Shown here piece by piece: positions 12,080-21,156 of a DNA stretch of 34,093 nt (the stretch's first letter is position 1; each line of letters starts with the position of its first letter). Made by a program: the position numbers and the translations under genes. The notes under the pieces are model-generated. The model had not been told where the DNA came from and did no database searches. It saw only the letters and a list, made by a program, of their open reading frames with translations. Source of the stretch: a virus. Location of the stretch: positions 1-34,093 of the IMG/VR virus record IMGVR_UViG_3300047356_000483. One strand, written 5' to 3'.

Positions 12080-15000
12080 TTATACATTGTATTTGTAATT
12101 ACTGAACAGAATATACTGTTCATTGCTGTTATTTAATGTACTATCAATAATATATCTATCAATTTCGTAATCTATTTGATTAAAATTAAAATTGGTGCTA
12201 TTAATATAATTATCAATATTGTCTTTTACAAAGTTACCAGTACCTGGCTTGCAATATGCTAATGGTAATGCAAAAACATATTCTTCGCTTGGTGCTCCTA
12301 CTTCTTGTTGAGTTCTCATCCATAAAGGTAAGAAACTGTTATCTGTGACAATTTGATCAAATTGCTCACTGTCGTTTGGTAACGATGTTTGAATAGTTTT
12401 AAGTCTTTCTCTCATGTTACTAATGTTGCATATATATCTTAAAATATCTTTGTTTTGTCCGGCAAGTATACCTGTATTATCAGTAGTGATTGTATTTCCG
12501 TCTGGTCTATGTCTATAGCTACTGCTAGTTGTAACAATACTACTACTGTTTTCAGTTATAGTCACATCTAAGCCTGAGCGTAGAGTTATCGTAAAACTAA
12601 TACCCAATGATGGAACATTTAAAATATCATTAACTCCGCTGCTGTCTTCTGATCTTAAAACAATATCTACACTTGACGCACTACCTACAAATTTTATAGG
12701 ATTGCCATCATTGCCTACCAAAGAGTATGACGCTGCACTGGTTATAATGTCTGCACTATTATCATCTAAAATTTCTAGGTTTACACTATCAATTGTAATC
12801 GGACTACCGTATTTTGTTTTAAAGTTTTGTTTAGTTTTACCTTTTTTACTATCGCCTTTATCTATTAACTCTACATAGACTACTTCATAAACAACATTAT
12901 TTTGTCCTCGCTCTTTTGCAATAGCAGTCTTAACATTTCCAAAATAAAAGTTTTTCTTTTTATGATTTAATGCCGTAGCACCAACGTATTCATTTATATT
13001 TGTAGTTTGTATGCCTGCATATACTAAACTTTTAAGATTTTTTTGCACACCAAAATTTCCATCTGCCGGGCGATATATGTATTGAGGTGTAAAGATATCA
13101 ACATTATTGATAAATTCGTTGAAGTAATTTCTTTGTTGCTTTGGTAAAAACGGTTTCATTGAAATATTTGAATATAGATTATTATCAGGATCTAGAATAT
13201 TAAGTTCAAATGTTTTTACTGCAATCTTATCAGCAAATTTATCTTTTACCAATACAACAAATTCGTATTTACTGTCAAATCGTGTTGTTCCGTTATCTAT
13301 TGTTGTTTGGTTTGTGTCGTACAAAGTTAGACCTGGAATACCTGCTACACCAAACTGTTGTATGGCACCTGTAATTTCGCCAGATTTTTGTAGAGTTATT
13401 CCTGTAGGTAGTTTTCCTTTTACAATTATATATTCTAGTCTACCTAATCCTGTAGTAGTTTCCGCTTCAACTCTTAGGGTACTAATTCTGTTGGCTTGTA
13501 AACTTGGTAACAGTCTATCTGTTTTCCATACTAATTGCGAGTCAATTTCGCCTTGTAAATCTAATGTAAAGGTTTTACGTACACTTACAACTTCTTGATC
13601 AATTGTTCTAATACGTTCTACAATATTTGATCCGTTTGGTGCACCGATAGCAATTGTAGAGTCGTTCTCTAATGTTCTAATTAAATTTGAATCTAATGTA
13701 ACCTTATTAAAATTATAAGTTTTGCTTATATCTAAGTCACTACTATCTTCTTTGTAAAATAATCTTTTTATGTCAAGTCTGCGATTGGTTGCGGCAGTTT
13801 CTGGCAATCTAAGAATAATTCTAGTTTGGGATTCAACTGTAATGTATGCATCGCCCGAGATACTATTATCTGATAAGAATCCTTCAACTGCTCTTGTAAT
13901 TGATTCGGCTAACGTTTCTCCTTGTGCAGCACCTTCTACTTCTAGTGCAGCACCGTCACCTGACTCTACAGTATATTCTATGTAAGTATCGATGCTAGTA
14001 ATCTGATATTCTTCATTTGCATTATAATTAATGTATCTGTTTGTATAAAACAATTTACTTTTTTCGTCTATAGGATCAACAAAGAAGTAGTTGTTTCCGT
14101 TTACACCTTGGGTATATAATTTTAAATTTTGTGCTTGAAATGTTGGAAATAATGGTTCTGTTAGAGAAATAACATCATATTCTGCATTACTATTGTTTAC
14201 ATTTTTTACCACATACGATCTGTTTTCAATTGTAATATTTCTAGCTCTCAGTAATTCTAAATCTCCTTCGGGTAATTTTGCTACCCTAATTGAACTAATG
14301 CCTGCTCTAATATCGTAATTTATAAGAGCATTTACTTCTACTATTTCATCATCGCTTTCGCTGCGTTCTGCTCTAATAGTAAATTTAAATTCTTTTTCTG
14401 ATACTGGCTGATAACCAACTCTTCCTGCAATCTCTCCATTACTTCCATCTAACTCTAGTCCTGGTGGCAAAATACTTTCGCTTCCATCATTGTTAATTGG
14501 TTCTAAAATATAACTTACTGTACCTAATAAAATATTTGGGTCATATACTTCCATCGGAAGTGTTATGTAATTGTTTGCACGTTTCTTTCCTAAATAACTA
14601 TTTGTTAACCATATTGGAGATCTCAAATATGTTGCATCGGCATTAAACACACCACTAGCAGATTTCATAATGGTATTATCGGCACGTACAAAATCGTCAC
14701 CTACTACAAATATATTAAATTTTCTTTTTGTTGTATTAACACCGTCATTTACACTTACAAAGAATTGATAATTTCTATTTAATTTTTTTGGTTGTTTTGT
14801 AGCTACACCAAATTCATAATTTTGAGCATCAAACAAATAACTATCAAACCCATCGCCGTCAGGTATGCCCCAGTCAATTGGATAAGCATCAAATACATTT
14901 GTGTCATATCCAGCTTCTGCATCTGCATCTAAAGCAAGTAATGGATCTACAAAGCCAGTGATTTTACCACTTTTGCTTAAAGTTAATCCTCCGGGTAATT

Positions 15001-17011
15001 CTCCGTCACCGTCTGCAATAAAAAATTCCAATTCTTGTCCTGCACGAGTATCGTTGTCTTTGGCTTCTATTTGAAAGTCAATATATGCATTATCTAATAT
15101 ATATGTTGTAGGCTCGTTAGAAGTAGGAGCAGATAGACCTGCTTCGTAATCTAACATTACAAAAGCGCCCTCGTTTCTATCAAAACGTTTTATATTGAAA
15201 CGAGTTGTATTAGCAAAAGTTTCTATCCATAATTCGTCATCGGCAGGATTAAGAGGTTCGTTAAAACTTACAGTAAAATCTTGTGTTAAAAATAAACCAA
15301 ATTTAGAATCATATTTTCTGATTACAGGAAAGAACCCATTATCCGAATTGCCTAGCTTCCACCAATAATCCACTGTTGCATTAGGTGGTTGTGCAAATTG
15401 AGCTGTAACTCTATTTCCATTGTTAAAGTCTACACTAAGAACTTTTGTATCTAATTCATACCATTTATCTTTTAATATATAAAATTTACTTACGCCTTTA
15501 TCAAACGATACTACTATGTTACCCGCTGGTATTCCTGGTATTCCTGGTATTGCTGGCGATCCTTCACTTAATTCATCAACAACATAACCTGACGCACCTG
15601 CCAAACTAGGATCATCTTGCGCTGGTGTATTGCCGTCTTGGAATATATTTCTAATAGTAGCAAGTGACGGTTTACTAATAACTGTAGAAATGTATGTGTT
15701 GTGGAACGCATAACCTAATGGGTTATTTGCTAATATGCCTGCTTGAGTACGCATGTCGTCTGTCCACTCCGGAGCAAGACTTCCGCCATCCCATAAATCT
15801 GTGTATTCAAACATACAAAAGTTTAGTAGATACAAGTATTCTTTTGCGGCTACTTCAAACGCATCTGCGATTGTTTTCCAATCAGCTGGATTTTCTAGGT
15901 AACCTGATGGATCCCACTTGCCTGCGTCAAATGCTTCTTCCATTGCTGCATATAACTCACCTGACTGCCAATCAGCTGCTAAGAACTGATATAATTTTAT
16001 GTCATCTGCAGGTAAACCGTGCATGTGTAATGTATGGAATACGTGTTCAATAACTTCTTGTGCATCTATATCGCCATCGCCATAACCATCACCAGTTGAG
16101 TTTAAGTACCACACCATGTCATTTTGTACGTGAGTATCAAACAGGTTAGTTAGGTTCCAACTAATAACACCTGCATCAGTTAGGAAGTTTGGAGTATAAT
16201 CTGCTCCAGCACCTCTAGCCACTCTTTGTATAGTTGGCAGTCCTGCGTGATAAGTTCCTGCGTCACCACTTAGTGTTTTGATCATTGCTCTTTGGAATGA
16301 TTCGTTAATACCTGCGCCATTTGGATCTAAGAATAGTTCATACATACGTGCTACTTTTTCTAGCCACGCATCTGGAACTGCTGTTTGTCCACCTACTGTG
16401 CCAGCACCCATAATTCTTACACCGTTGGTTGTAACTTCACGCTTGAAGAAATCGCTGCCATCGCCTGTAACATTGCTAATTGCACCATTGTTGTATTCTG
16501 GGTCTGCTTCTTCTGCTGGTACTGCTGGTACTGCTGGTACTGCTGGTACTGCTGCACCATAGCTTTCTAATGTAGTAGGTTTACCATTTACAACAGCTAC
16601 CTCTTGATCTACATATGTAAGTCCGTTCCAATATTTTATGCCCCACACTGTATTTGCAGCATCTAACCAATAACGCCCGCTTGGTTCAGGTCCTACTTTA
16701 AGATCGCCTTCTGGTGTTATAAATTCAACATCGTCTGGTCCGTTGATAAAAATCTTAAATGTTCTATCAGCAATACCTTCGTTTGATGTAGCTCTTATAC
16801 AAAATTCAAAAGAGCTGTAAACACTTACTTCAAACGGATTACCTGTTAAATTATTTTCTATTAATGATATTCCAGGCGGCAATGCTCCTGAAATTACCTT
16901 TGTTGTTACATCGTCTGGATTATCTAAAGGCAACGGAATGTCTAGTGATATTCTCTCTTGAAATTCTCCAAAGCTATGTCCAGATCCAACTGTCCATTCT
17001 GGTAATGCCAT
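12080..17011 (-). CDS. Giant tail/baseplate structural protein with Ig-like (He_PIG) repeats and an inserted domain (1643 aa)
   Basis: Predicted virion protein, probably baseplate or fibre. Putative Ig (He_PIG-like) modules, recognised by LPPGIxL-type turns followed by a YxFxVxxxD strand, occur at about residues 36-92, 655-772, 836-900 and 1190-1275. Residues 153-166 are an (AVP)n linker and 486-497 an IPG-rich linker (AIPGIPGIPAG), both encoded by 9-bp tandem repeats. They bracket a helical domain (170-485) with an EF-hand-like loop (Asp308-Glu319) followed at once by EHVFHTLHMHG (322-332) and a later conserved-looking EYLYLLNF (391-398). The C-terminal part is Asn/Ser-rich. The ATG follows the preceding stop by one base (TAATATG). 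A metal-binding or peptidase-like function for the insert is inference; no He_PIG count is certain without a profile search. Confidence 0.8.
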   Translation of the reverse strand: MALPEWTVGSGHSFGEFQERISLDIPLPLDNPDDVTTKVISGALPPGISLIENNLTGNPFEVSVYSSFEFCIRATSNEGIADRTFKIFINGPDDVEFITPEGDLKVGPEPSGRYWLDAANTVWGIKYWNGLTYVDQEVAVVNGKPTTLESYGAAVPAVPAVPAVPAEEADPEYNNGAISNVTGDGSDFFKREVTTNGVRIMGAGTVGGQTAVPDAWLEKVARMYELFLDPNGAGINESFQRAMIKTLSGDAGTYHAGLPTIQRVARGAGADYTPNFLTDAGVISWNLTNLFDTHVQNDMVWYLNSTGDGYGDGDIDAQEVIEHVFHTLHMHGLPADDIKLYQFLAADWQSGELYAAMEEAFDAGKWDPSGYLENPADWKTIADAFEVAAKEYLYLLNFCMFEYTDLWDGGSLAPEWTDDMRTQAGILANNPLGYAFHNTYISTVISKPSLATIRNIFQDGNTPAQDDPSLAGASGYVVDELSEGSPAIPGIPGIPAGNIVVSFDKGVSKFYILKDKWYELDTKVLSVDFNNGNRVTAQFAQPPNATVDYWWKLGNSDNGFFPVIRKYDSKFGLFLTQDFTVSFNEPLNPADDELWIETFANTTRFNIKRFDRNEGAFVMLDYEAGLSAPTSNEPTTYILDNAYIDFQIEAKDNDTRAGQELEFFIADGDGELPGGLTLSKSGKITGFVDPLLALDADAEAGYDTNVFDAYPIDWGIPDGDGFDSYLFDAQNYEFGVATKQPKKLNRNYQFFVSVNDGVNTTKRKFNIFVVGDDFVRADNTIMKSASGVFNADATYLRSPIWLTNSYLGKKRANNYITLPMEVYDPNILLGTVSYILEPINNDGSESILPPGLELDGSNGEIAGRVGYQPVSEKEFKFTIRAERSESDDEIVEVNALINYDIRAGISSIRVAKLPEGDLELLRARNITIENRSYVVKNVNNSNAEYDVISLTEPLFPTFQAQNLKLYTQGVNGNNYFFVDPIDEKSKLFYTNRYINYNANEEYQITSIDTYIEYTVESGDGAALEVEGAAQGETLAESITRAVEGFLSDNSISGDAYITVESQTRIILRLPETAATNRRLDIKRLFYKEDSSDLDISKTYNFNKVTLDSNLIRTLENDSTIAIGAPNGSNIVERIRTIDQEVVSVRKTFTLDLQGEIDSQLVWKTDRLLPSLQANRISTLRVEAETTTGLGRLEYIIVKGKLPTGITLQKSGEITGAIQQFGVAGIPGLTLYDTNQTTIDNGTTRFDSKYEFVVLVKDKFADKIAVKTFELNILDPDNNLYSNISMKPFLPKQQRNYFNEFINNVDIFTPQYIYRPADGNFGVQKNLKSLVYAGIQTTNINEYVGATALNHKKKNFYFGNVKTAIAKERGQNNVVYEVVYVELIDKGDSKKGKTKQNFKTKYGSPITIDSVNLEILDDNSADIITSAASYSLVGNDGNPIKFVGSASSVDIVLRSEDSSGVNDILNVPSLGISFTITLRSGLDVTITENSSSIVTTSSSYRHRPDGNTITTDNTGILAGQNKDILRYICNISNMRERLKTIQTSLPNDSEQFDQIVTDNSFLPLWMRTQQEVGAPSEEYVFALPLAYCKPGTGNFVKDNIDNYINSTNFNFNQIDYEIDRYIIDSTLNNSNEQYILFSNYKYNV
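15527..15553 (-). repeat. 9-bp tandem repeat encoding Ile-Pro-Gly linker
   Basis: Three 9-bp units on the plus strand (TGGTATTCC twice, then TGGTATTGC) encode AIPGIPGIPAG on the minus strand, residues 487-497 of the 1643-aa protein. It marks the C-terminal border of the inserted domain. The unit length keeps the reading frame, so copy number can change without frameshift. Confidence 0.8.
16513..16552 (-). repeat. 9-bp tandem repeat (four perfect copies) encoding Ala-Val-Pro linker
   Basis: TGCTGGTAC occurs four times without change (16513-16548), with a partial fifth, and encodes AVPAVPAVPAVPA at residues 154-166 of the 1643-aa protein. It marks the N-terminal border of the inserted domain and should be prone to copy-number slippage in frame. 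Confidence 0.9.
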
Positions 17012-17012
17012 A

Positions 17013-17666
17013 TTAGCTCCCTACTGCACCAAAGTCAACTACACTCCTTGAGGGTTCGGTAATACTTCCTAAATCAACATCTGTATCATTTAAAATGAAA
17101 TCAAATATGCTTGTTCTAACATCACTAAATGCTCCAAAGTCCCACCCAAATGCCTTTTCAAGTTCTACAACAGGAATGTTTAAATTTATTGTAGATAAAT
17201 TAAAGATACCGTTATTATTAGCATTTAGTTGTCCTGCTAATTGAGGCTGTGTTTCGTGCTGTAGTTTACTATCTATTATTATTTTGTTAGGTGTTGTATT
17301 TCCATCAACACTAACTCTTGCAGCGTTTCTGCCATCTACATTTATAATAGAACCTGCACCACTAATTATACTAGTGTCAGCATTGTCTCTAAAAATAAAT
17401 TGTCCTGCAAGACTGCTTATTTCTACTTCGTTTTCGTTTTCGGTTAATGTAATGGCATTACCCGCTGTTAATGTTTTAAATGCTAATTCTTGTCCTGTTT
17501 GGACTTTAAAAATTTCAGCACCTACGCCTGTATTAATTGCGGTAGTGGATTCTGTACGTAAATCTAAATCATCAAAGTTTTCGTTTACTTTGATAAATGC
17601 TTCTCTTAAATCATCCCCTGTACCGTCATTAGCTACTAAGCCCACGTTTATAGTTTGTAATGGCAT
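17013..17666 (-). CDS. Tail-fibre/baseplate protein with NDGTGD N-terminal module (217 aa)
   Basis: Predicted virion protein. Residues 1-35 carry the module INVGLVANDGTGDDLREAF and KVNENFDDL, nearly the same as the N-termini of the 2395-aa and 99-aa proteins. The middle is beta-rich (AITLTENENEVEISSLAGQF), with a Gly/Asn-rich segment resembling fibre shaft repeats, and the C-terminus is distinct (DFGAFSDVRTSIFDFILNDT). A strong GGAG and a GATAAATAC late promoter precede it. It lies between the subtilase and the 1643-aa protein, so all three are probably made together late. Confidence 0.75.
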   Translation of the reverse strand: MPLQTINVGLVANDGTGDDLREAFIKVNENFDDLDLRTESTTAINTGVGAEIFKVQTGQELAFKTLTAGNAITLTENENEVEISSLAGQFIFRDNADTSIISGAGSIINVDGRNAARVSVDGNTTPNKIIIDSKLQHETQPQLAGQLNANNNGIFNLSTINLNIPVVELEKAFGWDFGAFSDVRTSIFDFILNDTDVDLGSITEPSRSVVDFGAVGS

Positions 17667-17684
17667 CTTTCTACTCCGTTTTTA

Positions 17685-17693
17685 GTATTTATC
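17685..17693 (-). promoter_or_regulatory. T4-like late promoter motif GATAAATAC
   Basis: The same 9-mer as at 2189 and 28737, 19-27 bases upstream of the 217-aa gene. It overlaps the TGA stop of the subtilase gene, so it can restart late transcription inside the fibre block. Confidence 0.65.
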
Positions 17694-19287
17694 AAGTTCT
17701 AAGTGTAAGTCCATTCCGAGGCCTGAGTAAATTTGACATTGCAAAAGGAACTTTGTTATATCTGTTAAACATAATTCTATTTGGTGATCCGTGTAAACTA
17801 CGGGGTTCTCCGTAATCAACTATACTTGCTGTATCGTATATAATTCCAGTTACAGCATCATCTTCTATTATTTGTTTAGTTTGTGCAGGAGTAAGCGTAG
17901 GATCTTTTTGTAATAAACATGCTATAACACCTGCAACTTGCGGTGACGCCATACTTGTACCACTTATATTACATTGTCTAAAACTGCTATTTTTTGAATA
18001 TGCTGCATCTGTAAATTTATTAGTATTACTTGTGCAACTCATAATATTACTACCACCTGCCCATATATTACAACCAGGTCCAGTGCAACTAGATGTAGAA
18101 CGTGTATCTAAATTACCAAATGTAGAATCTAAAATATTTCCTACTATCATTGCATCGTTACTAAACGGGCTGCTACCTCTATGATAGAACTCAGACGATC
18201 CACTTCTCAGTATAGTGTTATTATAATCAGGTCCACCAGGTACATCAATTTTAAATCTACTATTTCCAGCAGCGATACAAACATGTATTCCATCGTCTAT
18301 CATATCTTGAACATCAGCATCAACACTAGCAATACGAACAGGCATTCTTGTTGTATTATTTTGTCCAAATATTGGAATAATTACTCCTACAGCATTTTGC
18401 AGTGTTTGACTTGTACTACTATAATCAGTAGCAAAGTCCCATGCAGTGCCTCTATAATTTCCTGTTGTGATATCGTCGGGGTCTAAGTTGTATCCATACC
18501 CCCAACTCATATTTACTACAGTTGGTCTTCCAGCATCGGCACCACTTTTTGAGTTATGCCACAATCTAATAGTATCAAAGATATCGCTTACACTAATACC
18601 GTTGCCACTATCACCTGTGCCTTCTAATCCTGCAACTTTTTGTCCGTACACTCTTGCATTTTTAGCCCAGCCAAATGTCAACCCTGCTGCTATACCTCCA
18701 CAATGTGTTCCATGCCCATCTGTATCTCTGTCATGATTAGCACTTTGAGTACCGCTTACGCCACTTGCTGTATACCAATCTATAGATCTATATCGTGTGT
18801 TACCAGCAGCATCATTCCATTCAGGATGGTCAATCTGCAATCCGCTATCTTGTATTACAACATCCACACCTTCTCCGTCGAAACTATAATTGATAGTATC
18901 ACCATTTGCGTTGTTAGTGCCTCCGACATTAGTAAAATTGTATGTTTCACTCATATGTCGAAACAAGCCCCAGTTTTGAAAATCGCCACTAGCCACACTA
19001 GTTTTTCTAAAATTTCCTACTTGTTTTGCATTAAGTTCGATAGTAATGTCAGTACGATATTCTGCAGGAATTTCTACTGCTTCGACTCTAGAATCTCTAC
19101 GGATCATTGCAGCTTCTTCGTCGGTTAATGAAAAATAAGTTTGACGTCTACTTCCTGCTCTAGGATGTGCTATATCTACTTTCCTGTTAGGAATATTATC
19201 TAGCAACGTATATCTAGTAAGATCATCTTGTATTTGATCTATAGTTGTTCCTCTGTTGGCTATAACTGTATAGACCTTTTCAGTCAT
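17692..19287 (-). CDS. Subtilisin-like serine protease (peptidase S8) in the tail-fibre operon (531 aa)
   Basis: Predicted active serine protease. The catalytic residues are all visible: Asp147 in VDVVIQDSGLQIDHPEW, His192 in DTDGHGTHCGGIAAG, oxyanion Asn342 in CIAAGNSR and Ser445 in ISGTSMASPQVAG. Residues 1-80 (ending SRVEAVEIPAEYR) look like an I9-type propeptide/inhibitor fold, but there is no signal peptide, so it acts in the infected cell or as part of the virion. The region 400-440 holds several Cys (CTGPGCNIW, SCTSN). Its ATG overlaps the fibre stop as TAATG, and its stop overlaps the next late promoter. Likely roles are maturation of the neighbouring fibre proteins or degradation of a host surface layer; neither is shown by the sequence. 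Confidence 0.93.
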   Translation of the reverse strand: MTEKVYTVIANRGTTIDQIQDDLTRYTLLDNIPNRKVDIAHPRAGSRRQTYFSLTDEEAAMIRRDSRVEAVEIPAEYRTDITIELNAKQVGNFRKTSVASGDFQNWGLFRHMSETYNFTNVGGTNNANGDTINYSFDGEGVDVVIQDSGLQIDHPEWNDAAGNTRYRSIDWYTASGVSGTQSANHDRDTDGHGTHCGGIAAGLTFGWAKNARVYGQKVAGLEGTGDSGNGISVSDIFDTIRLWHNSKSGADAGRPTVVNMSWGYGYNLDPDDITTGNYRGTAWDFATDYSSTSQTLQNAVGVIIPIFGQNNTTRMPVRIASVDADVQDMIDDGIHVCIAAGNSRFKIDVPGGPDYNNTILRSGSSEFYHRGSSPFSNDAMIVGNILDSTFGNLDTRSTSSCTGPGCNIWAGGSNIMSCTSNTNKFTDAAYSKNSSFRQCNISGTSMASPQVAGVIACLLQKDPTLTPAQTKQIIEDDAVTGIIYDTASIVDYGEPRSLHGSPNRIMFNRYNKVPFAMSNLLRPRNGLTLRT

Positions 19288-20816
19288 TATAAATTGCTCC
19301 AGTTACTTCCATCGTAGAATTGACAACGACCAGCATCGCTGTTTGCTATTAACATACCAAATACTGCCGAGATACCATTCCTTGTACTATTATCCATAAC
19401 TGGTAATTGCAAAGGTCTAGGTGAGTTTATATTAGGTACATACATAAATCCGCCATTACCGGCGCCGTCTGCATTACTACTATAAAATGCTAATGTTTCT
19501 GCGTTGTCGTCATAGTACATATCACCTGTTGCACCAGAGATACCGCTTGGTGCGCCAGAGCTTGCAGGTACTTGGAATAATCCTGCAATTACATCTACTC
19601 TTCCTGTAAGTGATGCATTTAAAACAATATCGCTACTACTTTCTAGTGTTGGTGTTCCTGTACTACCGCTATCAACTCTATCAGCTGTTATAGTACCTGT
19701 TACATCTAAGTCACCTGTGATATTAGCACCACTTGGTATATTCATAACATTGCCATCTGAAGTGTCAATGTTGAAACCGGCAAGTGCTATTAGTCCACCA
19801 CTCGGTGATACAGTAACAATAGTACCGCCTGCTAAATTTGTAAACAAATTTCCACTTACTGTTAAACTACCAGCAATTGCACTAGCACCCGATCCTGTAA
19901 TATCTATATCAGTTGCTTCAAGTGATCCTATTGTTGTTAAACCACCATTACTAACAGTAAGGTTATTTTGAAAATCTACTGCTACGTTGGTTGTTGCGCC
20001 TCTAGCAGTAACACTTTGTAAGTCATCTTCTTCTTCAGTTATGCCGCCACCGCCGCTGCCTTGTTCATCGGCTGCTGATGTCCAGTTAGCACCATTCCAT
20101 TTTAAAACATCGCCAGTATTAGGTGTACCTGTATTTACATCTCCTAAGTTACCTAATGAAAAAGTGCTTAAATCTACTGATGGTGCTTCTCCGTCAAAAT
20201 CAATTTGTATTTTGCCTAGCCCGTTAATAGAGACACTAATATCATCACCAGCGACAATTTCTGGAAACGCAATTTGGAATTCACCAGTGTTGTTATCATA
20301 GGTAAATGCACCAGTTCCACTGTCGGCTATTTTTGAAGCACTAAGATCTGTTAAAAAACTGCCGCCGCCACCTCCGGTTATAGTTTCAAATTGAAACTTT
20401 ATATCTTCTCCGACTAATTTTCTAACAATTAAAGTATCGCCGTCTGATGCTCCATCTAGTCCTTCTAAGTCTGTTTGGTCTTGAATTCTGCTTACACCAA
20501 ACTCTGTTGGTTTATTTTGAATAAAAGCCGGACTATTTTCGTTTTCTTCTGTCCAATCTGATTTCGTCTGAGAAGTTAACGGCACAATTCCGTTTATTGT
20601 TAAACTTGTAGTATTAACTTCACTTAATGATGTTACACCTGTTACACTAAGACCGCCTGTGATTGTAGTGTCTGCACCAACTACTAACGAATTTGACAAC
20701 GATAAGTCACTTAGATTAACAATACCTGATCCTTCTAAGTCAATACTGTCGCCTGTTGGTATTTCTTTTATTTTACTATCAGTTGTATCTACTACTAGTG
20801 GAAATCTATTTGCCAT
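19287..20816 (-). CDS. Tail-fibre protein (509 aa)
   Basis: Predicted fibre. The opening MANRFPLVVDTTDSKIKEIP is typical of marine T4-like fibre-related proteins. Residues 85-105 carry the fibre motif DWTEENENSPAFIQNKP (general form DWxxxxxxSPAFIxNKP). Then come repeating Ser/Thr/Gly strands (TTITGGLSVTGVTSL, and similar later), a GGGGG hinge near residue 147, and a C-terminus with MYYDDNAETLAFYSS and QFYDGSNWSNL that resembles the end of phage fibre shafts displaying receptor-facing loops. AAGGA and a GATAAATAT motif stand before the ATG. The downstream subtilase starts inside its stop codon. Confidence 0.82.
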   Translation of the reverse strand: MANRFPLVVDTTDSKIKEIPTGDSIDLEGSGIVNLSDLSLSNSLVVGADTTITGGLSVTGVTSLSEVNTTSLTINGIVPLTSQTKSDWTEENENSPAFIQNKPTEFGVSRIQDQTDLEGLDGASDGDTLIVRKLVGEDIKFQFETITGGGGGSFLTDLSASKIADSGTGAFTYDNNTGEFQIAFPEIVAGDDISVSINGLGKIQIDFDGEAPSVDLSTFSLGNLGDVNTGTPNTGDVLKWNGANWTSAADEQGSGGGGITEEEDDLQSVTARGATTNVAVDFQNNLTVSNGGLTTIGSLEATDIDITGSGASAIAGSLTVSGNLFTNLAGGTIVTVSPSGGLIALAGFNIDTSDGNVMNIPSGANITGDLDVTGTITADRVDSGSTGTPTLESSSDIVLNASLTGRVDVIAGLFQVPASSGAPSGISGATGDMYYDDNAETLAFYSSNADGAGNGGFMYVPNINSPRPLQLPVMDNSTRNGISAVFGMLIANSDAGRCQFYDGSNWSNL

Positions 20817-20839
20817 TCTCGTGTCCTTGTATTGTTATA

Positions 20840-20849
20840 CATATTTATC
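20840..20849 (-). promoter_or_regulatory. Late promoter motif GATAAATATG
   Basis: Minus-strand GATAAATAT, 24-33 bases upstream of the 509-aa fibre gene, in the short gap after the 99-aa gene. It differs from the best copies only in the final base. Confidence 0.6.
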
Positions 20850-20856
20850 GCATTAA

Positions 20857-21156
20857 TTATAATGCTGCTATTCGTGCTTGGAAGTCTGCGAAATCTGCTG
20901 CTGCTGCTGCTTCTGTTTGAAGTGTTGTTAAACTTACATATCCTGGAATAATTCCGTTTACAGCATCTACTAACAATGTACTATCGTCGGCAAATACGCT
21001 ACCTTTAATATCAGTATCAATTTGTCCGTCTTCGAGTGCAACTATATCTGCATATAGTTCTGTAAAGTTTTCGTTGATTTTAACCATAGCAGTGCGGAGG
21101 GGATCTCCCCCTCCACTGTTTACCGATGTTCCTATGTTTATTACTTGTTGTGCCAT
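20857..21156 (-). CDS. Small tail-associated protein with NDGTGD-like module (99 aa)
   Basis: Predicted small virion protein. It consists mostly of the docking-type module: INIGTSVNSGGGDPLRTAM and KINENFTELYADIVAL match the N-termini of the 2395-aa and 217-aa proteins, followed by a short tail ending in an Ala-rich helix (TEAAAAADFADFQARIAAL). With almost nothing but the module, it may cap or compete for the attachment site used by the larger fibres. It starts inside the TAATG at the end of the 2395-aa gene, with GGGAG upstream. Confidence 0.7.
   Translation of the reverse strand: MAQQVINIGTSVNSGGGDPLRTAMVKINENFTELYADIVALEDGQIDTDIKGSVFADDSTLLVDAVNGIIPGYVSLTTLQTEAAAAADFADFQARIAAL

Noticed and set aside
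12062-12089. 8-bp AT-rich inverted repeat as a terminator after the 1643-aa gene
   Set aside because: Weak stem without U-tract that overlaps a late promoter motif; not enough to call a terminator.
16513-16552. Short tandem repeats as a possible CRISPR or origin repeat array
   Set aside because: Repeats are 9 bp, direct, without spacers and in frame within one gene, encoding Ala-Val-Pro; they are protein linkers.
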